From Blastococcus sp. TF02A-30 (GTDB lineage: Bacteria; Actinomycetota; Actinomycetes; Mycobacteriales; Geodermatophilaceae), in contig NZ_QOHJ01000003.1 in NCBI RefSeq assembly GCF_003319185.1, positions 310,001 to 374,000 on the forward strand: a DNA stretch of 64,000 nucleotides, given 5' to 3'. Shown here in pieces: positions 34,618 through 42,260 of this stretch (the stretch's first letter is position 1; each line of letters begins with the position of its first letter). Made by a program: the position numbers and the translations under genes. A model generated the notes under the pieces. The model did not search any database and was not told the origin of the DNA. It saw only the letters and a program-made list of their open reading frames with translations.

Positions 34618-35388
34618 GTGGATCCCGCCACCCTGATCGGGTTCGGCATCTCCGTCGTCGCCCTGTTCGTCTTCATGACCCTCGAGGGCGTCTCGCCCTC
34701 GGCGCTGATCTTCCTGCCCGCGATCGTCCTGGTCGTCATCGCGACCTTCGGTGCGGCGGCTGCCAGCCAGACCCTGGACGACCTGAAGAAGGTCGGCAGC
34801 TGGTTCAAGATGGCCGTGCTGCCGGCGAAGGTGCCGGCACCGACCGAGCAGATCCAGACGCTGGTCAGCCTCGCCGAGAAGGCCCGCAAGGAAGGGCTGC
34901 TCGCGCTGGAGGCCCAGGTCAAACAGATCGACGACCCGTTCCTCCGCAAGGGCCTGCAGATGGGCATCGACGGCACCGACCCGGAGGAGCTGCGCACCGT
35001 CCTCGAGAGCGAGATCGCGGCCAAGAAGGCCGAGGACAAGGTCGCCGCGAAGTTCATGAACGCCATGGGCGGCTACGCGCCGACCATCGGCATCCTGGGC
35101 TGCATCGTCGGCCTGATGAACGTCATGGGGAACCTGAACGACCCGGAGACGCTCGGCCCGATGGTCTCCGCCGCGTTCATCGCCACGCTGTGGGGCGTCA
35201 TGGCGGCGAACTTCTGGTTCCTGCCGATGGGCGCCAAGATCCTCCGCGTCAGCGAGCTGCAGGCCGCCCAGATGGAGCTGCTCGTCGAGGGCATCACCGA
35301 GATCCAGGCCGGCACCAGCCCGCGCGCCGTCCGGCTCAAGCTGACCTCGCTGGTCCCGCCGGGCTCGCAGGCGAAGGAAGCGGCGTGA
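34618..35388 (+). CDS. motA: flagellar motor stator protein MotA
   Basis: MotA forms the stator ring that pushes on FliG. The 256-residue product has four predicted membrane helices, with the cytoplasmic loop between helices 2 and 3 containing DPFLRKGLQMGIDGTDPEEL. The third helix carries the conserved Pro (GGYAPTIGILGCIVGLMNVM) and the fourth reads AAFIATLWGVMAANFWFLP. The GTG start has GAGAGGAG upstream. It is followed four bases later by motB. Confidence 0.94.
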   Translation: MDPATLIGFGISVVALFVFMTLEGVSPSALIFLPAIVLVVIATFGAAAASQTLDDLKKVGSWFKMAVLPAKVPAPTEQIQTLVSLAEKARKEGLLALEAQVKQIDDPFLRKGLQMGIDGTDPEELRTVLESEIAAKKAEDKVAAKFMNAMGGYAPTIGILGCIVGLMNVMGNLNDPETLGPMVSAAFIATLWGVMAANFWFLPMGAKILRVSELQAAQMELLVEGITEIQAGTSPRAVRLKLTSLVPPGSQAKEAA

Positions 35389-35392
35389 CCGC

Positions 35393-36298
35393 GTGAGCAC
35401 CGGTCACGGCCGCCGCCGCGGCAAGAAGCACGAGGAGCACGAGGAGCACGAGAACCACGAACGGTGGCTCGTGTCCGGCTTCGACATGATGACGCTGCTG
35501 TTCGTGCTGTTCGTGGTGCTCTTCGCCATGAGCAAGGTGGACGAGCAGAAGTTCGCCGCCCTGGCCAAGGGCATGTCGGACGCCTTCGGCACCCCTGTCT
35601 CGGTCCTGACCAGCGCCACCCCCGAGGGGTCGGTGCTCGAAGGCCTGCCGGGCGCCATCGACATCGCCTCCGCCATCCCGCCGGACCCCACCGTCACCGA
35701 CGCGCAGGTCGAGCAGGCGGCGGCGCAGGCCGCCGCCGAGCGCGCGGAGCGGGTCGCCGCCGAGGCCCAGCAGGCCTACGACGAGCTGGCCGCCGCCCGC
35801 GAGAAGCTGCAGGCGGCGCTGACCGCCGCCGGCTACCCCGACGCCGCCCGGTTCGAGATCGACGAGCGCGGCCTGGTCGTGCACATCGTCGCCGACGCGG
35901 TGCTGTTCGACGCCGAGGAGGCCGTCCTCCGGCCGGAGGGCCAGGCCATCCTCACCGCGGTCGCCCCCACCCTCACCGGGCTGCCCAACCAGCTGGCCGT
36001 CGAGGGGCACGCCAACCACCTGCCCGTGACCGCCGGCGGGCCGTGGCCGTCCAACTGGGAGCTGTCCGCCTGGCGCGCCACCACCGTCGTCCGCTACCTC
36101 GCCACCGGCGGCGTCCCCGAGACCCGCATGTCGGCCGACGGCTACTCGTCGACCAAGCCCCTGGTCCCCGTGACCGACCCGACGGCGATCAACGTCAACC
36201 GGCGCGTCGACGTCGTCGTCCTGTCCACCGCCTCGGCAGAGGCCAACGCGCTGCTGCCGGGCATCGACGCCACGCAGAAGGAGGCGACCCATGAGTAA
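35393..36298 (+). CDS. motB: flagellar motor stator protein MotB
   Basis: MotB anchors the stator to peptidoglycan and carries the ion-binding site. The 301-residue product has a His/Glu-rich cytoplasmic N-terminus (HEEHEEHENHERW), one membrane helix with the ion-binding Asp31 (GFDMMTLLFVLFVVLFAMS), a helical linker, and an OmpA-like domain (about 160-285: ILTAVAPTLTGLPNQLAVEG, TDPTAINVNRRVDVVVLS). Whether it uses protons or sodium cannot be read from sequence here. It overlaps fliL by eight bases. Confidence 0.94.
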   Translation: MSTGHGRRRGKKHEEHEEHENHERWLVSGFDMMTLLFVLFVVLFAMSKVDEQKFAALAKGMSDAFGTPVSVLTSATPEGSVLEGLPGAIDIASAIPPDPTVTDAQVEQAAAQAAAERAERVAAEAQQAYDELAAAREKLQAALTAAGYPDAARFEIDERGLVVHIVADAVLFDAEEAVLRPEGQAILTAVAPTLTGLPNQLAVEGHANHLPVTAGGPWPSNWELSAWRATTVVRYLATGGVPETRMSADGYSSTKPLVPVTDPTAINVNRRVDVVVLSTASAEANALLPGIDATQKEATHE

Positions 36299-36752
36299 GG
36301 ACAAGAAGACCGACGCCGAGGAGACCGAGGGCGGCGGCGGCAAGAAGAAGCTCTTCCTCGTCCTGGGCGTCGTCGTGCTGGCGCTCGCGGGGGCGGCCTA
36401 CTTCTTCCTCCTCCCCAGTGGCGAGGCCGAGGCGGCCGAGCCCGAGCACGGCGGCTACGTCGCGCTCGAGCCGATCGCGGTCAACCTCGCCGGCGGCGGC
36501 TACCTGAAGATCGGCATCACCCTGGACTACACGACGGCTGCCGCCGGCGGTGGGCACGGCGGGGGCGGTGTCGACGGCGCCAAGGCCTACGACGCGATCA
36601 TCTCCACGTTCTCGCAGGCCAGCCCGGCCGACGTGACCGGGGCGCGGGACGCGCTCAAGGAGACCCTCGAGCAGAAGATCATCGAGGCCTACACCGAGCA
36701 CGAGGTGCAGATGGTGATGGGCATCTACTACACCGAGTACGTCACGCAGTGA
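36291..36752 (+). CDS. fliL: flagellar basal-body associated protein FliL
   Basis: FliL supports stators around the motor. The 153-residue product has a Lys/Glu/Gly-rich cytoplasmic part, one membrane helix (about 19-40, KLFLVLGVVVLALAGAAYFF) and a periplasmic domain (ALEPIAVNLAGGGYLKIGIT, ending VMGIYYTEYVTQ). A Gly/His-rich loop (GGGHGGGGVDG) interrupts that domain. A hairpin follows the stop. Confidence 0.92.
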   Translation: MSKDKKTDAEETEGGGGKKKLFLVLGVVVLALAGAAYFFLLPSGEAEAAEPEHGGYVALEPIAVNLAGGGYLKIGITLDYTTAAAGGGHGGGGVDGAKAYDAIISTFSQASPADVTGARDALKETLEQKIIEAYTEHEVQMVMGIYYTEYVTQ

Positions 36753-36757
36753 GCCGT

Positions 36758-36790
36758 GGTGCCCGGGCCCCTCCAGGGGGTCCGGGCACC
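36758..36790 (+). terminator. hairpin terminator after fliL
   Basis: The outer stem GGTGCCCGG/CCGGGCACC encloses CCCCT/AGGGG, starting six bases after the fliL stop. It separates the motor operon from the fliM operon, which has its own promoter. Confidence 0.7.
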
Positions 36791-36867
36791 GCTGCATCAC
36801 GCCGGGGCACACCCCGCCCCAACCGTCACACCCTCCCCCTACGCGTCCGGGGGTGCGGTCACCCCCG

Positions 36868-36896
36868 GTCACGGTGCCCCCCTCCTCCGCCGATGA
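36868..36896 (+). promoter_or_regulatory. sigma-28-type promoter of fliM
   Basis: GTCACG (36868-36873), 15 bases, GCCGATGA (36889-36896). The predicted transcription start is near 36903, which makes fliM leaderless or nearly so and excludes the ATG at 36893 that overlaps the -10. Confidence 0.55.
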
Positions 36897-36904
36897 GGGA
36901 GGAC

Positions 36905-37891
36905 GTGACACAACCCGATGCCGGCCCCGCCGCCCGCGGCGCGAACGCCCAGGCCCCGGCTGCGTCACCCGCCCCCGGAGGCGGTCGCAGCCGCCGCGGC
37001 GAGCCGCGCACGTACGACTTCCGCCGGCCGACGAAGCTCTCCCGCGAGCACGTGCGCGTGCTGCAGATCGCGCAGGAGGCCTTCGCCCGCCAGGCGACGA
37101 CGATCCTCACCACCTTCCTCCGCGCCGGGGCCCGGCTGGAGCTCGTGGGCATCGAGCAGTACTCCTACGACGACTACGTCGCGACGCTGCCCGACCCCGT
37201 CTTCATCACCACGTTCACCCTCGAGCCGCTGGCCGGCAAGGGGATGCTGGCCTACCCGCTGGACATCGCGATGGCGATCGTGGACCACATGCTGGGCGGC
37301 TCCGGCGCCGCCGAGCAGCCCAACCGGCCGATGACGGCGATGGAGGTGTCCATCACCCGGCACCTGCTGGACCGGCTGCTCGACGAGTTCTCCGCCGCCT
37401 TCGGCCACATCACCGAGATCCAGCCGGCGATGGCCGGCCTCGAGTACAACCCCCAGCTGGCCCAGGCGGCGTCGGGATCGGACACCGTCATGGTGGCCAC
37501 CTTCGCCATGGCCGTGGGCAGCCGCGAGGGCGAGGCCACGCTGGTGCTGCCCTTCTCGTCGTTCGCCCAGTCGCTGAACAACGCGGCCTCGCCGCAGCTC
37601 TCGGAGTCGGCGCTGCGCAAGCGGCAGCGGGCCACCGAGGCGCTCAAGGAGCGGCTCAACCTCGTCCCGGTCGACGTCAGCGTGCGCTTCGCCCCGCTGA
37701 CCGTCTCCTCCTCCGACCTGCTCTCCCTCGCCGTCGGCGACGTCCTCCTGCTGCGCCACCCCCGGGACAGCCCGCTCGAGGTCACCACCAACGACGTGAC
37801 GTTCGCCTACGCGATCGCCAGCAACCACCGGCGCCGCCTGGCCGCCTCCATCGTCCCGACCCCGTACGCCGCCGCGAAGGACACCGCATGA
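36905..37891 (+). CDS. fliM: flagellar motor switch protein FliM
   Basis: FliM is the C-ring protein that receives the CheY-P signal. The 328-residue product has PRTYDFRRPTKLSREHVRVL, the middle domain (LEYNPQLAQAASGSDTVMVA) and the C-terminal SPOA domain (VDVSVRFAPLTVSSSDLLSL). The N-terminal EIDALL-type CheY-binding motif is not seen; the first 35 residues are Ala/Pro/Gly-rich. I chose the GTG at 36905 because of the promoter; ATG 36893 would add four residues. It overlaps fliN. Confidence 0.94.
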   Translation: MTQPDAGPAARGANAQAPAASPAPGGGRSRRGEPRTYDFRRPTKLSREHVRVLQIAQEAFARQATTILTTFLRAGARLELVGIEQYSYDDYVATLPDPVFITTFTLEPLAGKGMLAYPLDIAMAIVDHMLGGSGAAEQPNRPMTAMEVSITRHLLDRLLDEFSAAFGHITEIQPAMAGLEYNPQLAQAASGSDTVMVATFAMAVGSREGEATLVLPFSSFAQSLNNAASPQLSESALRKRQRATEALKERLNLVPVDVSVRFAPLTVSSSDLLSLAVGDVLLLRHPRDSPLEVTTNDVTFAYAIASNHRRRLAASIVPTPYAAAKDTA

Positions 37892-38619
37892 GCACCGACA
37901 CGACCCAGGACTCCCAGACCATCACCGCCGTGGTGGCGGCCGCCGCGCGCGCCGCGGCGGGCCTGGTCCCCGCGGCGTCCGAGCTGGTCGCGGGGACCCC
38001 GGTGAGCGACCCGGACACCGTCCCGCTCCCCCCGAACGCCGCGTCCGCCGTGGCCGCCGGGCTGTCCGGCGAGGTCAGCGGCGACGTCGTCCTCGTGCTG
38101 TCCGCCGACGTCGTCGAGGCCCTGAGCAACTCCCCGGTCGGCAAGATGGACGTCGCCGCCGCGCTGCGGCCCGCGCTCGAGGCGGCCGCCGCCACCCTGG
38201 GGCGCGTCCGCGTCGCCTCCGAGCGGCTCGAGGAGCCGGTCGCCGCGCTCGACGGGCTGCGCGACAAGGGCATGCTCGTGGCCGTCCCGCTGATGGCCGG
38301 CGGCGAGCACCAGGCCACCTTCGCCCTGCAGGTGACCCTGCCCGCGGCCCGCGCCGCCTCGGGCAGCCTGGACCTGCTGCGCCACGTGGCCATGGAGGTG
38401 ACGGTCGAGATCGGCCGCACCCGCATGACGGTCCAGGAGCTGCTCTCCCTGCACCCCGGCGAGGTCGTCGAGCTCGACCGCGCCGCCAGCGCCCCGGCCG
38501 ACCTGCTGGTCAACGGCACACTCATCGCCCGCGGCGAGGTGGTCGTCGTCGACGAGGACTTCGGCCTGCGGATCAGCGAGATCGTGAGCGACGCCGCCGA
38601 GCTCGGGGTCACCGCATGA
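37888..38619 (+). CDS. fliN: flagellar motor switch protein FliN, long form
   Basis: FliN completes the C ring and helps export docking. The 243-residue product has an N-terminal CheC-like domain (about 45-150: VVLVLSADVVEALSNSPVG, MDVAAALRPALEAAAATLG) and a C-terminal SPOA domain (DLLRHVAMEVTVEIGRTRMT, VNGTLIARGEVVVVDEDFGL, RISEIVS). This two-part layout recalls FliY of Bacillus rather than the 137-residue E. coli FliN. ATGA overlaps link it to fliM and fliO. Confidence 0.92.
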   Translation: MSTDTTQDSQTITAVVAAAARAAAGLVPAASELVAGTPVSDPDTVPLPPNAASAVAAGLSGEVSGDVVLVLSADVVEALSNSPVGKMDVAAALRPALEAAAATLGRVRVASERLEEPVAALDGLRDKGMLVAVPLMAGGEHQATFALQVTLPAARAASGSLDLLRHVAMEVTVEIGRTRMTVQELLSLHPGEVVELDRAASAPADLLVNGTLIARGEVVVVDEDFGLRISEIVSDAAELGVTA

Positions 38620-39041
38620 CCTGGATGATCATCCGGCTGGTCCTGTCGCTGGCCTTCGTCGCCGCGGTGCTGCTGTTCGCCGCGCGGCTGGCCAAGAAGC
38701 GGGGCCTCGGGCAGGGCAACGGCCTCATCGAGGTCGTGGCCCGTCAGCGCATGGGCCGCACCAGCACGCTCAACGTGGTGCGGATCGCCGACGTCGTCCT
38801 GGTCGTGGGCGCCACCGAGGAGCAGGTCACCCTGCTCGCCGAGGTCGACGGCGAGGCCGTCGACGCGGCGCTGCGCGAGCGGGTCCCCGCCCGCACCCCG
38901 GCCACCGGCGAGCGCGACGAGCGACCCGCCGTCCCGGCCGCCCGGTCCGGCTCCGGCGCCCTGGCCGGCTCGGTGCTCGACCGCGAGGGCTGGGGCTCCC
39001 TGGTCGACCAGCTCCGCGAGCGGACGGTGCGGCGGCCGTGA
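38616..39041 (+). CDS. fliO: flagellar biosynthesis protein FliO
   Basis: FliO helps assemble the FliP ring of the export gate. The 141-residue product has one membrane helix at the N-terminus (IIRLVLSLAFVAAVLLFAAR) and a short beta domain (IEVVARQRMGRTSTLNVVRI, ADVVLVVGATEEQVTLLAE), with a disordered tail. It overlaps fliN and fliP by four bases each. Confidence 0.9.
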   Translation: MTWMIIRLVLSLAFVAAVLLFAARLAKKRGLGQGNGLIEVVARQRMGRTSTLNVVRIADVVLVVGATEEQVTLLAEVDGEAVDAALRERVPARTPATGERDERPAVPAARSGSGALAGSVLDREGWGSLVDQLRERTVRRP

Positions 39042-39895
39042 GCACCTCGACCCTGCGGCTGCCGGCCGCGGCACCGGTCCGGCGGCGCGCGCTCGCCGTC
39101 GTGCTGCTGTCGCTGCTGACGGCGGTCGCGGCGGTCGTGCTCGCGGGCCCCGCGTCCGCGGCCCCCACCGCCCCCACCGCCCCGGTGGACCCGACCGCGC
39201 CCGTGGTGCCGGGCATCGGCGGTGCCGACGGCGGCGTGGACATCTCCATCGGCGACGGCTCGCCGAGCACCTCCATCACCCTGATCATCGCGATCACGGT
39301 GCTGTCGGTCGCGCCGTCGGTGCTGCTGCTGGCGACCTCGTTCACCAAGATCATCGTCGTCCTGTCGCTGACCCGGAACGCCCTGGGCCTGCAGGCGGCA
39401 CCGCCCAACCAGGTCCTCACCGGCCTGGCGCTGTTCCTGACCCTGTTCGTGATGGGGCCGGTGTTCGGCGACATCAACGAGGTGGCCGTCCAGCCCTACA
39501 TGGACGGGACGCTCACGGTGTCGCAGGCCTACGACGCCGGCGTGGTGCCGCTGCGCGAGTTCCTGCTGGACAACACCCGCGAGGACGAGCTCAAGCTGAT
39601 GGTCGGGCTCTCCGGCGAGGAGGCCCCCGCCGACGCCGCCTCCGTCACCCTCACCACGCTCATCCCGGCGTTCGTGCTCTCCGAGCTCAAGAGCGCCTTC
39701 ATCATCGGGCTGGTCGTCTTCATCCCGTTCCTGGTGCTCGACATGCTGGTCAGCGCCGCGCTCATGTCGATGGGCATGATGATGGTCCCGCCGACCATCG
39801 TCGCCCTGCCCTTCAAGCTGCTGCTGTTCGTCGTCGTGGACGGGTGGTCCCTGATCACCACCGCCCTCGTCGGCTCGTACGGGGGAGGCGGCTAG
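39038..39895 (+). CDS. fliP: flagellar export gate protein FliP
   Basis: FliP forms the core of the export channel. The 285-residue product has a cleavable signal peptide (ending PASAAPT), an extracellular Gly/Pro stretch, and the family motifs SVAPSVLLLATSFTKIIVVL, APPNQVLTGLALFLTLFVM and VLDMLVSAALMSMGMMMVPP. It overlaps fliO (GTGA) and shares one base with the fliQ start. Confidence 0.96.
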   Translation: MSTSTLRLPAAAPVRRRALAVVLLSLLTAVAAVVLAGPASAAPTAPTAPVDPTAPVVPGIGGADGGVDISIGDGSPSTSITLIIAITVLSVAPSVLLLATSFTKIIVVLSLTRNALGLQAAPPNQVLTGLALFLTLFVMGPVFGDINEVAVQPYMDGTLTVSQAYDAGVVPLREFLLDNTREDELKLMVGLSGEEAPADAASVTLTTLIPAFVLSELKSAFIIGLVVFIPFLVLDMLVSAALMSMGMMMVPPTIVALPFKLLLFVVVDGWSLITTALVGSYGGGG

Positions 39896-40170
39896 TGAGC
39901 GACGCCGACGTCACCGAGATCGCCACCGAGACCATGATGGTGGCTGCCAAGATCGCCGCGCCGATCCTGCTCACCGCACTGCTGGTCGGCTTCCTGATCT
40001 CGCTGTTCCAGGCCGCCACGCAGATCCAGGAGGCCACGCTCTCGTTCGTGCCGAAGATGATCGCCGTGGCGATCGCGCTGCTGATCACGGGCAACTGGGT
40101 GCTCGCCGAGATGGTCGACTTCACCCACCACCTGTTCGACCAGCTGCCCCGGCTGCTCGACCGGACCTGA
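39895..40170 (+). CDS. fliQ: flagellar export gate protein FliQ
   Basis: FliQ packs around FliP in the gate. The 91-residue product has two membrane helices and the signature GFLISLFQAATQIQEATLSF. The GTG at 39895 uses the last base of the fliP TAG, and a GGGGGAGG stretch precedes it. The length is normal. Confidence 0.95.
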   Translation: MSDADVTEIATETMMVAAKIAAPILLTALLVGFLISLFQAATQIQEATLSFVPKMIAVAIALLITGNWVLAEMVDFTHHLFDQLPRLLDRT

Positions 40171-40177
40171 GGCCGCC

Positions 40178-40942
40178 ATGGACCTGACGGTCCCGGCGGT
40201 CACGCTCGCCGCCCTCCTGCTCGGCACCGCGCGGGCCGCCGGTTTCGTGCTGCTGGCGCCGCCGTTCAGCTCGCGGGTCATCCCGGCGCCGGTCAAGGGC
40301 GCGCTGGCCATGGCGCTGTCGCTGCTCCTGTCCACCCAGATCGCCCCGGACCTGCCGGCCCCCACCGCGGGCTTCCTCGCCGTCGCGGCGGTCACCGAGG
40401 TGGTCATCGGGGCCGCGCTGGGGTTCCTGGTGCAGGTGCTGTTCACCGCCGTCCAGATGGCCGGTGACCTCATCGACGTCACCGGCGGTTTCTCGCTCCA
40501 GCCGGCCTTCGACCCGCTGTCGATGAGCCAGAACGCGACCATCGGCCGGCTGCACTACCTGCTGGCGACCACGCTGCTGTTCACCAGCGGTGGGCACCTG
40601 CTCCTGGTCCGCGGCTTCGCGGCGTCCTACGAGGGGCTGCCGGTGGGCGGGGACGTGCCGACCGACCAGATCGGCACGGTGCTGATCACCGCCTTCTCGA
40701 TGATGTTCCTGGCCGCGCTGCAGATCGCCGGGCCGATGGTCGCCGTCCTCCTGCTGGCCGACGTCGCGCTCGCGCTCCTGTCGCGGGCCGCGCCGGCGCT
40801 CAACATCTTCTCCTTCGGCTTCCCGGTCAAGATCACGCTGACCCTGGTCATGCTGGGCCTGACGTTCCCGCTGCTGCCGTCGGCGCTCGACGGGCTGCTC
40901 GAGCACGCCGCGCAGGCCATGTCCTCCCTCCGGAGCGGCTGA
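40178..40942 (+). CDS. fliR: flagellar export gate protein FliR
   Basis: FliR completes the FliPQR gate. The 254-residue product is strongly hydrophobic with several membrane helices and shows LTVPAVTLAALLLGTARAAG, DLIDVTGGFSLQPAFDPLS and ALNIFSFGFPVKITLTLVML. It starts seven bases after fliQ and shares one base with flhB (TGATG). Confidence 0.95.
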   Translation: MDLTVPAVTLAALLLGTARAAGFVLLAPPFSSRVIPAPVKGALAMALSLLLSTQIAPDLPAPTAGFLAVAAVTEVVIGAALGFLVQVLFTAVQMAGDLIDVTGGFSLQPAFDPLSMSQNATIGRLHYLLATTLLFTSGGHLLLVRGFAASYEGLPVGGDVPTDQIGTVLITAFSMMFLAALQIAGPMVAVLLLADVALALLSRAAPALNIFSFGFPVKITLTLVMLGLTFPLLPSALDGLLEHAAQAMSSLRSG

Positions 40943-42093
40943 TGGCGAAGGACGGTCCCGGCGGTGAGAAGACCGAGAAGCCCACTCCGCAGCGCCTGAA
41001 GAAGGCGCGCAAGGACGGGCAGATCCCCCGGACCCAGGAGCTCGGCACCTGGACGGGCATGGCGGCGGCGAGCGTGCTGCTGCCGATGGTGGTCGGTAAC
41101 GCCTACGAGGAGTCGCAGACGCTGTTCGTGCAGATCGGCCGGGTCGCGTCGGACCCCGAGCTGGCCGACGTCTACGCCCTGCTCGGGCAGGCCCTCAGCG
41201 CCTTCATGAGCACCGTGCTGCCGCTGGCGCTGGCGCTCATGGCCGTGGGCGTGGCCGCGTCGGCGGCGCAGGGCGGGGTCACCGTCTCGGGCAAGTCGAT
41301 GAAGCCGACGCTCAAGAAGTTCAACCCGTTCACCGGCCTGAAGAAGATGTTCGGCACCCAGGGGCTGTGGGAGGCCACCAAGGCCATCATCAAGACCGTC
41401 GCCCTGGCCGTCGTCGTCATCGTGACCAGCGACCGCGCCCAGCAGCTCGTCTCCGCGGCCGGCGCCCTGCCGCTCTCCGCGGTGGTGGCCACCTTCACCA
41501 GCTCGGCGATCCTGATGTTCCGCGTCGTGGCGGTGACCGGGCTGGTCATCGCCGTCGCCGACTACGTCGTGGTCCGCGCGAAGATGATGAAGCAGCTCAA
41601 GATGAGCAAGTACGAGATCACCCAGGAGCACAAGCAGGCCGAGGGCGACCCGCACATGAAGGCGCACCGCCGCGGGGTGCAGCTGTCGATGTCGCGCAAC
41701 CGGATGATGGCCGAGGTCGCGGAGGCCGACGTCCTGCTCGTCAACCCCACGCACGTCGCCGTCGCGCTGAAGTACGAGCCGGCCAAGGGCGCTCCGCGGA
41801 TCGTCGCCAAGGGCGCCGGCGAGGTCGCGGCGAAGCTGCGCGCCCGGGCCGAGGAGGCCCGCGTGCCGATGGTGCAGGACATCCCGCTGGCCCGGGCGCT
41901 GCACGCCTCCTGCGACATCGGCCAGGAGGTGCCGCCGCAGCTGTTCACCGCTGTCGCGCGGGTGCTCGCGTTCGTCATGCACCTGGGCGCCCGCGGCGTG
42001 CGCGGCGGCTTCCACCGGCCGGGCTTCGAACCCCCGGACACCGCCGACCTGCCGAAGGCGGGACGACGCCGGCCCGCGGTGCCGGCGGCCTGA
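40942..42093 (+). CDS. flhB: flagellar export switch protein FlhB
   Basis: FlhB is the substrate-specificity switch. The 383-residue product has the cytoplasmic start EKTEKPTPQRLKKARKDGQI, four membrane helices, and the autocleavage site Asn268-Pro269-Thr270-His271 (LLVNPTHVAVALKYEP). The linker region KYEITQEHKQAEGDPHMKAH is conserved. It works with FliK to change export from hook to filament. Two hairpins follow the stop. Confidence 0.97.
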   Translation: MAKDGPGGEKTEKPTPQRLKKARKDGQIPRTQELGTWTGMAAASVLLPMVVGNAYEESQTLFVQIGRVASDPELADVYALLGQALSAFMSTVLPLALALMAVGVAASAAQGGVTVSGKSMKPTLKKFNPFTGLKKMFGTQGLWEATKAIIKTVALAVVVIVTSDRAQQLVSAAGALPLSAVVATFTSSAILMFRVVAVTGLVIAVADYVVVRAKMMKQLKMSKYEITQEHKQAEGDPHMKAHRRGVQLSMSRNRMMAEVAEADVLLVNPTHVAVALKYEPAKGAPRIVAKGAGEVAAKLRARAEEARVPMVQDIPLARALHASCDIGQEVPPQLFTAVARVLAFVMHLGARGVRGGFHRPGFEPPDTADLPKAGRRRPAVPAA

Positions 42094-42103
42094 GGAGCGG
42101 CGA

Positions 42104-42183
42104 TGACGATCAGGTGACCTGATCGTCAGGGGTCCTGGCTCACCGTCGACGCTGAGCCAGGACCCCTGGCGGTGAGCCAGGAC
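42104..42183 (+). terminator. tandem hairpins between flhB and flhA with a repeated arm
   Basis: The first hairpin has 12-base arms (42104-42115 and 42117-42128) around one base. The second has perfect 14-base arms (42129-42142 and 42153-42166) with a 10-base loop. TGAGCCAGGAC recurs at 42173-42183 and could replace the right arm of the second stem. Together they should separate flhB from flhA. Confidence 0.7.
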
Positions 42184-42207
42184 GGGGTACCGGTCGGGCC
42201 CGCGGCT

Positions 42208-42215
42208 GCCGATGA
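42208..42215 (+). promoter_or_regulatory. possible sigma-28 -10 box of flhA
   Basis: GCCGATGA lies 45 bases before the flhA start and matches the other flagellar -10 boxes. The hexamer 15 bases upstream, GTACCG, is a poor -35 match. A promoter is expected here because of the hairpins behind it. Confidence 0.35.
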
Positions 42216-42260
42216 GGGATCCGTGGACCAGGGACCGGCGCCGACCTCGCGGGGCGACTC

